Source: an uncultured Collinsella sp. (GTDB taxonomy: Bacteria > Actinomycetota > Coriobacteriia > Coriobacteriales > Coriobacteriaceae). From it: a stretch of DNA of 64,000 nucleotides. Positions 1 to 8,191 of the stretch are shown here, one piece after another. Every line of letters starts with the position of its first letter. Within the stretch, counting starts at the first letter, position 1. A program made the translations under genes and the position numbers. The notes beneath the pieces are model-generated. The model saw only the letters and a list, made by a program, of their open reading frames with translations. It made no database searches and had not been told where the DNA came from. The DNA lies in assembly GCA_900542155.1 (NCBI GenBank), contig UQMD01000010.1, positions 1 to 64,000 of the forward strand, written 5' to 3'.

Positions 1-178
1 CGCGGCTGATCCGGTCCGACCGGGCCGCGCGGCAAGGAGATATATTGCCAGACCGGAGGGCCCCCGGGGGCGGGAATCTGGGCGTACACATTTCCTACAC
101 ATATTAAAACCCTGCTTACGTTTGCCAGCCGTTCTCTACCGCTCACCGAGGGCCTCTTTATAGTGAAGCGTCATATGG
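1..178. other. Left-edge intergenic sequence, no gene seen
   Basis: GC-rich at the left, AT-richer towards 178. One plus-strand frame stays open to a TAG near 160, but it has no start and its codon use is unlike the neighbours. A short inverted repeat around the ggcaa/ttgcc at about 31-49 could be a weak hairpin. No gene is supported. Confidence 0.4.
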
Positions 179-1579
179 CTAAAGCTGATAGGCTCCCTTA
201 GCCAAGGCACAGCCGGCATCGAGCAACTCATCGCGCTCCTCCACCGAGAACCCCTCGGCGTATACGCGAACCACCGGTTCGGTCCCGCTGGGGCGGATCA
301 GCAGCCAGGTGTCATCCTCGAATGCCAAACGTAAACCATCCATATGGCTTACAGCCTGCGGCGCCTTGCCGCAAATCGATTTAGGATTCATGCCAGGAAG
401 CAGCGTTCGCAGCGATTCGGCGTCTTCGGCCTCAAGGCGCAAATCGCGACGCCCATAGCTCGTCTTACCAAAACTGGCCTCGAGCTGATCGACCAAAACG
501 CCCAAAGGCGCGCCCGTCTTTGCCATAAGCTCACACAGAATCAGACAAGCAAGGATTCCATCACGCTCAGGCATATGCGCGGCGATGCCGATACCGCCGG
601 CCTCCTCGCCTCCCATGAGGACGCCGCCCTTCTTCATCTCTGCAGCTATATATTTGAAACCGACCGGCTTAACGGTCACACGACAGCCAAGCGCCTCGGC
701 AATGCGACGCACGAGCGTCGAGCACGAGAGATTGACGACGACACGCCCCTCCAAATTGCGGAATTGAACGAGGTCGCCCAAAACAAGCGCCATGATTTGA
801 TGCGGATGAATATATCTACCGCGTTCGTCGACCGCACCGATACGGTCGGCATCGCCGTCGGTCACCAGGCCTGCGCACGCCCCGTCCTCGACAACCGCAC
901 GCTCGCAAGCGTCCACCCACGGCTCAACAGGGTCGGGGCAAATGTCCTCTTGATCGGACGACTGTCCGGCATGAATCTCGTGCACCTCGACGCCTAGCTC
1001 CCGCAGCAGGTCGGCAAGATATCCCTGGGCCGCGCCGCCCATGGGGTCAACTACCACACGCAGGTGAGCGGCTCGAATGGCCTCGGCATCGACAAACGAT
1101 GCCACCGCCTGCATATAGTCAGGAATAATATCCGCGGTGCGATAGCGTTCCTCGATCCCCATCGGCTCGGGGGCCATAGTCTCTTCGAGCTCTTCGATGA
1201 CATCCTGATTGGCCGTCGAGCCATCTCCCATGCGCAGCTTAAGGCACAGATACCCCTGCGGATGATGGGATCCCGTCACCATGAGCGCACCGCAGGCCTC
1301 GCCGTCATACGCCGCCGCCCACGTAAGGGCGGGGGTCGGAACAGGCCGAGATGCGAGCACTGCGTCCAATCCGTGAGCGGCAAGCACGCCTGCCGCAAGC
1401 TCAGCGAACTCGCGCGCTAAGGGCCGAGTGTCGAACCCTATATATACTGTTTTGCCGGGATTGATCTTTTGCCACAACTCGCCGACGGCATCGGCAATGC
1501 GGGCAACGTTGTCAGCGGTAAAGTCGTCGTCGACGCGGGCGCGCCAACCATCAGTTCCAAAATGAATTATCGCGCACAC
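179..1579 (-). CDS. Phosphoglucomutase/phosphomannomutase family protein
   Basis: Alpha-D-phosphohexomutase, predicted to interconvert sugar 1- and 6-phosphates in the cytoplasm for glycolysis and cell-envelope sugar synthesis. The N-terminus IHFGTDGWRAR is the family opening. The active-site serine loop is TGSHHPQGYLCLK, with H where many members have N. The metal loop is DGDADR, the sugar-specificity loop GGEEAGG, and the C-terminal phosphate-binding site RPSGTEPVVRVY. The GTG start at 1579 gives 466 residues, normal for the family, and has AGGTG seven bases upstream; longer upstream starts add residues the family lacks. Substrate preference (glucose, mannose or glucosamine) cannot be read from the sequence. 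Confidence 0.9.
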   Translation of the reverse strand: MCAIIHFGTDGWRARVDDDFTADNVARIADAVGELWQKINPGKTVYIGFDTRPLAREFAELAAGVLAAHGLDAVLASRPVPTPALTWAAAYDGEACGALMVTGSHHPQGYLCLKLRMGDGSTANQDVIEELEETMAPEPMGIEERYRTADIIPDYMQAVASFVDAEAIRAAHLRVVVDPMGGAAQGYLADLLRELGVEVHEIHAGQSSDQEDICPDPVEPWVDACERAVVEDGACAGLVTDGDADRIGAVDERGRYIHPHQIMALVLGDLVQFRNLEGRVVVNLSCSTLVRRIAEALGCRVTVKPVGFKYIAAEMKKGGVLMGGEEAGGIGIAAHMPERDGILACLILCELMAKTGAPLGVLVDQLEASFGKTSYGRRDLRLEAEDAESLRTLLPGMNPKSICGKAPQAVSHMDGLRLAFEDDTWLLIRPSGTEPVVRVYAEGFSVEERDELLDAGCALAKGAYQL

Positions 1580-1703
1580 GCGCAGACACCTCACAGTGTT
1601 TGGATCATGGTACGCATGGGGTATACCCGCAACGCTCGCCCAGCAACCTGCCAATACCGGCATTCACCATTTGGGCAAATGCTACCGCCGATGTGCAAGC
1701 AAT

Positions 1704-1731
1704 AAAAAACCGTCCTGCATGGAGCGGTTTT
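1704..1731 (-). terminator. Intrinsic terminator after the homocysteine methyltransferase gene
   Basis: On the minus strand an AAAACCG...CGGTTTT stem with a GC-rich core and small loop runs into a T-rich tail, just past the stop codon at 1737. Confidence 0.7.
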
Positions 1732-1736
1732 GACCT

Positions 1737-2588
1737 TTATATATCGAGCGCCTCGGCCATCGCCGCCGTGGTGATCGCCGTGGTTCCACAGCAACTGCCC
1801 ACCATTGCGGCACCGGCATGTCTCCATTCGATGCAAGCGCGGGCGAAGGCTTCGGGGTTCTCGCGCCACACAGGGCCATCCTGAGTTTGGACCGGATCGC
1901 CCACGTTGGGGCGTACCGTGACGGGCGTAGTCGCCGACGCAACCATCCTGGGCACCGCCACGTTCGCGGCCGCAAGTGAACAGCAGTTAACGCCAACCGA
2001 GTTTGCGCCGTGCTTTTCGGCGTACAAAACGGCAGCCTCGATGTTGAGGCCATCGCCTAGCAGGTCACCTTTATCGTCAACGACAAAACTCACCAAAACA
2101 GGCATACCGTCGGCGGCATCCCGGGCGCCGGCAAGCATGGGCTGCAAATTACGGATAGACGTCACCGTCTCGATCAGCAGACCGTCAACACCAGCATTGA
2201 GCAGGTCGTATGCCTGCTCTCGCGAAATGCTTCGGATTTCTCGATATTCGGCAGAGTCTTCGGCAAACCACTCAATGCCGATTGGGCCCATCGAGCCCAG
2301 CAGCAGCTGAGGGTGCGCCTGACGCGCATCGTCGACGGCACCGCGATTGACCTCAGCCACGGACGGCGTAATCTGATCTTGCCTGAGGGCATAGCTTGAT
2401 GCCTGAAAGGTATTGGTAATGAGCACCTGCGCACCGGCGGCGACATACAGGCGATGGATACGAGAAACGGTCTGCGGCTCGGCAAGGTTCCAAAACGCCG
2501 GTGGGATGTCGGCGGCGTCGTATTCACTCATCAGCACGCTGCCCATGGGGCCCTGCGTCAACAGGGTCTCGCTCGACATGCGGCGCAT
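1737..2588 (-). CDS. Homocysteine S-methyltransferase family protein
   Basis: Zinc-dependent methyltransferase of the Pfam S-methyl_trans family (MmuM/BHMT type), predicted to make methionine from homocysteine with an S-methylmethionine-like donor. Visible features are the N-terminal TQGPMGS barrel start, GVNCCS in the C-terminal half and the zinc ligands GSCCGT near the end. I placed the start at 2588 because GAGG lies five bases upstream. An ATG at 2630 is also in frame and would add 14 residues, but its only Shine-Dalgarno-like sequence is 15 bases away. The gene lies just downstream of the DtxR-type regulator and is probably co-transcribed with it. The methyl donor is not determined. Confidence 0.88.
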   Translation of the reverse strand: MRRMSSETLLTQGPMGSVLMSEYDAADIPPAFWNLAEPQTVSRIHRLYVAAGAQVLITNTFQASSYALRQDQITPSVAEVNRGAVDDARQAHPQLLLGSMGPIGIEWFAEDSAEYREIRSISREQAYDLLNAGVDGLLIETVTSIRNLQPMLAGARDAADGMPVLVSFVVDDKGDLLGDGLNIEAAVLYAEKHGANSVGVNCCSLAAANVAVPRMVASATTPVTVRPNVGDPVQTQDGPVWRENPEAFARACIEWRHAGAAMVGSCCGTTAITTAAMAEALDI

Positions 2589-2642
2589 AAGTTCCTCGCC
2601 GCCGGGGCGGTTGTAATAACTCGTATCCATATATGTGTTTCG

Positions 2643-3065
2643 CTATTCCTCGACGCTGATTCCCTGTTTTTCGAGATAGGCGAGCCAGCGGCTCATCGTG
2701 TCCTCGGAAAGCGCATGTTCCATCATGCACGCCTCGGAATCGGCCCGCTCAAAATCGACGCCGAGCTCCTGGACCAAAAACGTGCGGACAAGGCGATGAC
2801 GGTACCAGATAGCCGTGCCGACCTCGCGACCACGGTCGGTTAGGATGACCTTGCCGTAATGCGATTGCTCGACAAGCTCGGACGCCTTAAGCGCCGAAAC
2901 TGCCTTATTGACCGATGCCTTGGAGACACCAAGACGCTGCGCGATGTCGACCGACCGCACGCCACTGGTCTCCCCTTCTTCGCTTTCGATGCGAACCATG
3001 CACTCCAAGTAGTCTTCGTTAGCCACTGTTAGATGCAGCTCGCGCGAGCTATTTGTCGTATCCAT
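2643..3065 (-). CDS. DtxR/MntR-family metal-dependent transcriptional regulator
   Basis: 140-residue regulator of the DtxR family, which binds Mn(II) or Fe(II) and represses metal uptake or related genes. The N-terminal half is a winged helix with recognition-helix region RLGVSKASVNKAVSALK. The C-terminal half holds the dimerisation and metal-binding segment; candidate ligands are in RHRLVRTFL, the DSEACMMEHALS segment (E, C and H in the MntR-like order) and the upstream acidic residues. The SH3-like third domain is absent, as in MntR. GGAAGG precedes the ATG. It is divergent from pepT and upstream of the homocysteine methyltransferase gene, so both could be its targets. The metal is not determined. 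Confidence 0.88.
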   Translation of the reverse strand: MDTTNSSRELHLTVANEDYLECMVRIESEEGETSGVRSVDIAQRLGVSKASVNKAVSALKASELVEQSHYGKVILTDRGREVGTAIWYRHRLVRTFLVQELGVDFERADSEACMMEHALSEDTMSRWLAYLEKQGISVEE

Positions 3066-3185
3066 GACCTTCCGTCCCTTCTGCGTTCAAAGGCTGATTC
3101 TACCCCATCCAAGCGTCGCGGTATGCCGTGGCACACCGTGCTAGAGTTCTTGTTGCACACGACGACCAAGATTGGAGCGGTCCTT

Positions 3186-4433
3186 ATGGAAAACAACACC
3201 ACGAACCCCGACGTCCTTGAGCGCTTTTTGCGCTACGTCCAAATCAACACGCAATCCGAGGATGCAAACTGCGACCAGGTGCCTTCGAGCACCGTTCAGT
3301 TTGACCTTGCCAACATCCTGGCCGAGGAGCTGCGCGAGCTTGGCGCGGCCGATGCCCATGTGACCGAGCATGCCTACGTCTGCGCGCATATTCCTGCGAG
3401 CGCGGGCGCGGAGGGCAAGCCCGCCCTGGGCCTGATCGCACACCTCGACACCACCGAGGTTGCGCCGGGCGCCGGCGTGAAGCCGCACATTGTGCACTAC
3501 GAAGGCGGCGACCTGGTCTGCGGTACTGTTGACGGCAAGCCCGTGGCAATGAGCACCGCCAAGCTTCCCGCCCTGATCGACCTTGTGGGTGAGGACTTGG
3601 TCTGCAGCGACGGCACCACACTGCTGGGTGCCGACGACAAGGCCGGCGTCGCCGAGATCATGGCGCTTGTCGCGCGTATCGCTCAGGACCCCTCGCTGCC
3701 CCACCCCGCACTCGGCATTTGTTTTTGCCCGGACGAGGAGATCGGTCACGGCGCCGAGCTGTTGGACATCGAGGCCTTTGGCTGCAAGTACGCCTACACG
3801 GTCGACGGCGGCCCCATCGGCGAGCTGGAGTGGGAGTGCTTTAACGCCGCCGAGGCAACCGTTCGCTTTGAGGGCCAATCCATCCATCCCGGTGACGCCA
3901 AGGGCCGCATGGTCAACGCGGGCAATCTGTTCTGCGACTTTAACGCGCTGCTCCCTTATGCACAGCGCCCGGAATACACCGAGGGCTACGAGGGCTTCTA
4001 TCATCTTGAGGGGGTGTCTGCAACCGTCGACCACGCTACGGCGCGCTATATCGTTCGCGACCACGACGCAGCTAAGTTCCAGCAGAAGCTCGATCTGATT
4101 GATTCCGCCGCCGCCATGCTCAACCAGCATTTGGGCGAGGAGCGCGTGACCGTGGAGATTAAGCAGCAGTACCGCAACATGGCCGAGATCGTGTGCGATT
4201 ACCCCGAGCTGATCGACGCCGCCAAGGAAGCCTACCTTGCTTGCGACGTTGAGCCTCAGGTGCTGCCGATTCGCGGTGGTACCGACGGTGCGCAGCTGTC
4301 GTTCCGCGGTCTGCCCTGCCCCAACCTTTCCACGGGCGGCTACTGCTACCACGGCGTCAACGAGTTTGTCCCGGTCAGCTCGCTCGTCAAGATGACCGAT
4401 GTCCTCCAGGAACTCGTCGCCCGCTTCGCATAA
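3186..4433 (+). CDS. pepT: Peptidase T (tripeptide aminopeptidase)
   Basis: M20-family zinc aminopeptidase that removes the N-terminal residue from tripeptides in the cytoplasm. 415 residues, close to the roughly 410 of known PepT. Key parts are HLDTTE (first metal-ligand motif with catalytic Asp), LLGADDKAGVAE (bridging Asp), CPDEEIGHG (catalytic Glu pair), the dimerisation domain around SIHPGDAKGRMVNA, and RGGTDGAQLS near the C-terminus. The start at 3186 has GGAGCGG about eight bases upstream; upstream in-frame starts lie in poorly coding sequence. A terminator follows at once, so the gene is probably monocistronic. Confidence 0.95.
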   Translation: MENNTTNPDVLERFLRYVQINTQSEDANCDQVPSSTVQFDLANILAEELRELGAADAHVTEHAYVCAHIPASAGAEGKPALGLIAHLDTTEVAPGAGVKPHIVHYEGGDLVCGTVDGKPVAMSTAKLPALIDLVGEDLVCSDGTTLLGADDKAGVAEIMALVARIAQDPSLPHPALGICFCPDEEIGHGAELLDIEAFGCKYAYTVDGGPIGELEWECFNAAEATVRFEGQSIHPGDAKGRMVNAGNLFCDFNALLPYAQRPEYTEGYEGFYHLEGVSATVDHATARYIVRDHDAAKFQQKLDLIDSAAAMLNQHLGEERVTVEIKQQYRNMAEIVCDYPELIDAAKEAYLACDVEPQVLPIRGGTDGAQLSFRGLPCPNLSTGGYCYHGVNEFVPVSSLVKMTDVLQELVARFA

Positions 4434-4457
4434 GGAACTCGAACAATTTAGGTAAGC

Positions 4458-4496
4458 AAAACCGCCCCGTCCTCTACAGAGAACGGGACGGTTTTT
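4458..4496 (+). terminator. Intrinsic terminator after pepT
   Basis: AAAACCGCCCCGT and ACGGGACGGTTTTT form a stem with one wobble position, ending in a run of T. It lies 25 bases past the pepT stop. Confidence 0.8.
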
Positions 4497-4630
4497 GATA
4501 CAAGGAGTGTCCCAAACTGCCGGCACATAAGGAACGTCCCCAAGTGTCAAGTGCAGCAAGAGTGTCCCCTTTAACTAGTCGTTTAAGAACGTCCCCAATG
4601 ACCACCTCGATGTTTTGGCAACGACAGCGA
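4497..4630. other. Intergenic sequence with scattered GTCCC motifs
   Basis: Several short segments such as GTGTCCC, AACGTCCCCAAGTG and AACGTCCCCAATG resemble decayed pieces of the GGGACA-loop repeat found elsewhere in the window. No gene is seen. Confidence 0.35.
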
Positions 4631-4730
4631 GCGGGTCGCATTTGAGACAAGGTGACGTGAAACGAAAGGGCGCTGACCTTCTGGTCGCGCCCTTGAAGTT
4701 GAACGTCAGATTGTCTCAAATGCGGCCCGC
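4631..4730. repeat. Nested inverted repeat with GACCTTCTGGTC tip, copy 1
   Basis: The outer arms 4631-4650 and 4711-4730 are complementary over 20 bases with one mismatch. The inner hairpin 4665-4694 is an AAGGGCG/CGCCCTT stem capped by TGACCTTCTGGTC. The same cap occurs in an unrelated stem at 41739. It lies in the tail-to-tail space between pepT and the DAHP synthase gene and may also terminate. Confidence 0.75.
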
Positions 4731-4734
4731 GTAA

Positions 4735-5766
4735 CTAAACACGCTCCGCGATCTCGTGGATGAGGTAGTCGGTCTTTTCCCAGCCCAGGCACGGGTCGGT
4801 AATCGACTTGCCAAAGACGCCGCCGTCAACCGGCTGGTTGCCGTCCTCAAGGTAGGACTCGATCATAAAGCCCTTGACCAGCTTGGAGATGGACTCGTTG
4901 CGGCGGCAGCTGTCGAGCACCTCCTTGCAGATGCGGTACTGCTCCAGCGGGCGCTTACCTGAGTTGTCGTGGTTGCAGTCGATGACCGCCGCCGGGTTGG
5001 CATAGCCGGCATGCTCGGTGTAGCGCTCAGCCAAGCGCTCGAGGTGCTCGTAGTGGTAGTTGGGGTAGGTGCGACCGTCGAGACCGATGTAGCCACGCAT
5101 GACGGCGTGTGCGAGCGGGTTGCCATCGCACTCGACTTCCCAGTTACGGAAGATGAAGCTCTGGTGCGCCTGCGCGGCGTAAATGGAGTTGAGCATTACG
5201 GTGGTAGAGCCGGCGGTGGGGTTCTTCATGCCCACAGGCACTGAAATGCCGCTCGATACCAGGCGATGCTCCTGGTTCTCAACCGAGCGCGCACCCACGG
5301 CGACATAGCTCAGCAGGTCGATGAGGTACTGGTAGTTCGACGGGTAGAGCATCTCATCGGCGGTAAAGAAGCCGGTCTCCTCGATGACACGCAGGTGCAT
5401 GTGGCGGATGGCCTTAACGCCTTCGAGCAGGTCATCGGGCGCCTCGGGGTCGGGGTTGTGCAGCAGGCCCTTGTAGCCGGTGCCCTTGGTGCGCGGCTTG
5501 TTGGTGTAAACACGCGGGATGATGATGAGCTTGTCCTTGACGTCCTCGGCGGTTTTGGCCAGGCGGTTCATGTACTCGAGCACCGAGTCCTCGCGATCGG
5601 CAGAGCACGGGCCAATGATGAGCACCTTGCGTGCGTCCTCGCCGGCAAAGACCTTGGCGACCTCGGCATCGAATGCCTGCTTCTTGGCAGTAAGCTCGGC
5701 GGAAAGCGGCATTTCCTCGCGGATCTCCATGGGGATCGGCAGCCTGCGTTTGAATTCCATGGCCAT
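4735..5766 (-). CDS. aroF: 3-deoxy-7-phosphoheptulonate (DAHP) synthase, class I
   Basis: Condenses phosphoenolpyruvate with erythrose 4-phosphate, the first step of the shikimate pathway. 343 residues, the usual size for the AroF/AroG/AroH group. Family marks in order are IIGPCSADRED, PRVYTNKPRTKGTGYKGLLHNPD without a break, GMKNPTAGS, and the metal-binding IDCNHDNSGK followed by GFMIESYLEDGNQ. AGGAGG sits six bases before the first ATG of ATGGCCATG. It has no operon partner here. Which aromatic amino acid inhibits it cannot be judged, so the symbol is used for the family. Confidence 0.93.
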   Translation of the reverse strand: MAMEFKRRLPIPMEIREEMPLSAELTAKKQAFDAEVAKVFAGEDARKVLIIGPCSADREDSVLEYMNRLAKTAEDVKDKLIIIPRVYTNKPRTKGTGYKGLLHNPDPEAPDDLLEGVKAIRHMHLRVIEETGFFTADEMLYPSNYQYLIDLLSYVAVGARSVENQEHRLVSSGISVPVGMKNPTAGSTTVMLNSIYAAQAHQSFIFRNWEVECDGNPLAHAVMRGYIGLDGRTYPNYHYEHLERLAERYTEHAGYANPAAVIDCNHDNSGKRPLEQYRICKEVLDSCRRNESISKLVKGFMIESYLEDGNQPVDGGVFGKSITDPCLGWEKTDYLIHEIAERV

Positions 5767-5855
5767 ACGGGGCCTCCTTTATCAATTAACGGCAACAATT
5801 GGCGAATTCTCGAATGCTCGGCATTATCCGCTGTCGCACGCTAAAGTGCAAGCGA

Positions 5856-5894
5856 AACCTACCGAAAAGGGACAGGTTTATTTCGGTCGGTTTT
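5856..5894 (+). repeat. GGGACA-loop hairpin, copy A
   Basis: Stem AAACCTACCGAAA/TTTCGGTCGGTTT around the loop AGGGACAGGTTTA, followed by TTATCTGGGGAAA. A second weaker inverted repeat follows (gtcgg/ccggcg...cgac, 5907-5940). One of about nine hairpins in the window with this loop. Confidence 0.8.
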
Positions 5895-5972
5895 ATCTGG
5901 GGAAATGTCGGCACTCGCCGGAAGGAGGGCCGGCGTACGACATGCTGGAGCAAGTTGGATCTTCTGTGGCAT

Positions 5973-6212
5973 ACCCCGTGGACAAAAAATGGCAAATATG
6001 AGTACTGTTGCTAGCTTAGTATCATATCGACCTTATAAGATATTAGACACAACAGTAGATATGTTCATTAACGTTGGCACGCAGAAGCATGCTACCGGGC
6101 GTTTTGATCAATTTGAAGGCATATCTAGGCCGCAAAGACGTCGTTTGGGGCAGTTTTGGCTGTTACTAAAAAGGTGACAGTACTCATATTTGCCATTTTT
6201 TGCCCACGGGGT
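5973..6212. mobile_element. 240-bp element with 36-bp terminal inverted repeats (MITE-like)
   Basis: The arms 5973-6008 and 6177-6212 are complementary at 35 of 36 positions. They enclose 168 bp of AT-richer sequence without a convincing gene. No clear target-site duplication was found beside the arms, so the transposon reading is an inference. It could alternatively fold as one long hairpin in RNA. It lies between the head of the DAHP synthase gene and the tail of the ABC exporter operon. Confidence 0.55.
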
Positions 6213-6272
6213 CTTGAGGGAGAGCGTCAATCAGGTTCCAGGCGAGGCGTTTCGAGGCCCAAAGGACACAAA

Positions 6273-6302
6273 ACGGGGGCGCAGGTTGTCCTGCGCCCCC
6301 GT
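6273..6302 (-). terminator. Intrinsic terminator of the MarR-ABC exporter operon
   Basis: Perfect 13-bp stem ACGGGGGCGCAGG/CCTGCGCCCCCGT with a four-base loop. On the minus strand it is followed by TTTTGTGT, 33 bases beyond the stop at 6335. Confidence 0.88.
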
Positions 6303-6334
6303 TCTCGGGCGTTATTCGTTCCCTGCGGCAGAAT

Positions 6335-8191
6335 TTACGCCGCTTCGTCGAACTGCGAGTTGTACAGGTCGGCGTAGAAGCCGCCTTGGGCGAGCAGCTC
6401 ATCGTGCGTGCCCTTCTCGACGATGTCGCCGTCGCGAATTACCAAGATCACGTCGGCGTTGCGGATCGTGGACAGGCGATGCGCGATGACAAAGCTGGTA
6501 CGGCCCTGCATCAGCGCATCCATGGCGCGCTGAATGAGCTCCTCGGTGCGGGTATCCACGTTGGATGTCGCCTCGTCCAGAATCAGCGCCGGGCGGTCGG
6601 CCAAAATGGCGCGGGCGATGGTCACGAGCTGGCGCTGGCCCTGCGACAGGTTGGTACCTTCCTCGTTGATCATAAAGTCGTAGCCGCCGGCGAGCGTATG
6701 GATAAAGTGATCGCAGCGCGCTGCGCGTGCAGCTGCCTCGACCTCGGCATCGCTCGCGTCGGGGCGTCCGTAGCGGATGTTCTCGCGGATGGTGCCGTTA
6801 AACAGCCAGGTATCCTGCAGCACCATGGCAAACTCGCCGCGAAGTGCCGCGCGGTCCCAGTCGCGCACGTCGATGCCCTCGACGCGTAGCGAACCGTCGT
6901 CCACATCGTAGAAACGCTGCAGCAGCTTGATGAGCGTGGTCTTTCCAGCGCCGGTGGGACCGACGATGGCGATGGTCTGGCCGGGCTGCGCCTCGCAGCT
7001 AAAGTCGTGGATGATGGTCTTGTCCGGCGTGTAGCCAAACTTGACATGGTCAAACTCCACGTGGCCAGGGCGCTTCTCGGGGATCTGTGCGTCGACCTTC
7101 TGCTCCTCCTCGGGCGCTGCCAAGAACTCAAAGACGCGCTCGGTGGCGGCGGCCATCGACTGCATCGTGTTGCTCACGTTGCCCAGCTGCTGCACGGGTT
7201 GAGTAAAGTTGCGAACGTACTGGATAAAGCTCTGAATATCGCCAGGCGTGGCATTGCCGGTCAGCGCGAGCTGCGCACCCACCACGACGACGCCCACGTA
7301 GCCCATGTTGCCCACCAAGCTCATAAGCGGCATCATCAGGCCCGACAGGAACTGCGAGCGCCAGCCGCTAATAAAGAGACGGTCGTTCTCCTTATCGAAC
7401 TCCTCGATCGAGGCCTCGGCGCGGTCGAACACCTGAATGACGTTCTGGCCGGCAAAGTCCTCCTCGATAATGCCGTTGACGGTGCCCAGGACCTGCTGCT
7501 GCTCGCGGAAGTACGGCTGCGAGAAGTGAATCATCACCATCAAGATAATCGCGGCGGCCGGCAGCGTGAGCACGGTGACGCCGGTGAGCGGCAGGCTGAT
7601 CGACAGCATCATGACGAGTACGCCGATAATCTGCGTGATGGACGTGATGAGCTGCGTCACGCTCTGGTTGAGCGACTGGCCGAGCGTATCGACGTCGTTG
7701 GTAATGCGGCTGAGCACGTCGCCCTTGCTGTGGCCGTTGAAGTAGCTCATCGGTACGACGGCGATCTTGGCGGCGATCTCCTTGCGCATGCGGTAGCAGA
7801 TCTTTTGCGTAACGCCGGTCATGAGCCAGCCCTGGATCAGGCTGCAGGCAGAGCTCGCCAGGTACAGGCAGAGCAAAAAGCCGAGCGTCTTGGCGATCCA
7901 GTTAAAGTCGACATCGCCGGTGCCGTTGACCTTGGCAACCAGGCCCTCGAACAGTTTGGTGGTTACCTGGCCGAGTACCTTGGGCCCCACAATGTTAAAG
8001 ATGACTGAGCATACGGCAAAGGCGACGGCGGCAAACACGGCAATCTTGTGCTGGCCGATATAGCCGAGCAGCTGCCTCATGGTGCCCTTAAAGTCCTTGG
8101 CCTTTTCGCCGCGGCCCATGCCGCCCATACGACCCATGGGGCCACGCTGGCGGGTGGGTTTGGGAATCTGAGTCTTGGTCTCGTCTGCCAT
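6335..8191 (-). CDS. ABC exporter half-transporter, permease plus ATPase (second subunit)
   Basis: 618-residue fused half-transporter of the MDR/lipid-exporter type: a charged N-terminal tail, six membrane segments at about 40-330, then an ATPase domain. It has Walker A GPTGAGKTT, signature LSQGQRQL and Walker B ALILDEATS with the catalytic Glu. Its ATG overlaps the stop of the upstream half-transporter in TAATG, so the two are translationally coupled and very likely form a heterodimer. The signature reads LSQGQ where LSGGQ is usual. The substrate is unknown; a MarR regulator at the operon head points to export of drugs or toxic compounds. Confidence 0.92.
   Translation of the reverse strand: MADETKTQIPKPTRQRGPMGRMGGMGRGEKAKDFKGTMRQLLGYIGQHKIAVFAAVAFAVCSVIFNIVGPKVLGQVTTKLFEGLVAKVNGTGDVDFNWIAKTLGFLLCLYLASSACSLIQGWLMTGVTQKICYRMRKEIAAKIAVVPMSYFNGHSKGDVLSRITNDVDTLGQSLNQSVTQLITSITQIIGVLVMMLSISLPLTGVTVLTLPAAAIILMVMIHFSQPYFREQQQVLGTVNGIIEEDFAGQNVIQVFDRAEASIEEFDKENDRLFISGWRSQFLSGLMMPLMSLVGNMGYVGVVVVGAQLALTGNATPGDIQSFIQYVRNFTQPVQQLGNVSNTMQSMAAATERVFEFLAAPEEEQKVDAQIPEKRPGHVEFDHVKFGYTPDKTIIHDFSCEAQPGQTIAIVGPTGAGKTTLIKLLQRFYDVDDGSLRVEGIDVRDWDRAALRGEFAMVLQDTWLFNGTIRENIRYGRPDASDAEVEAAARAARCDHFIHTLAGGYDFMINEEGTNLSQGQRQLVTIARAILADRPALILDEATSNVDTRTEELIQRAMDALMQGRTSFVIAHRLSTIRNADVILVIRDGDIVEKGTHDELLAQGGFYADLYNSQFDEAA

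Noticed and set aside
1..178. Partial gene or structured RNA at the left edge
   Set aside because: One open frame and a short hairpin exist, but codon use and conservation cannot be supported from this fragment.
3141..4559. 472-residue minus-strand ORF opposite pepT
   Set aside because: Antisense shadow of peptidase T; no domain, no ribosome binding site, and it runs through the pepT terminator.
5973..6212. Target-site duplication proving transposition of the 240-bp element
   Set aside because: The bases next to the two ends (ggcat and cttga) do not match, so insertion cannot be proven from this copy alone.
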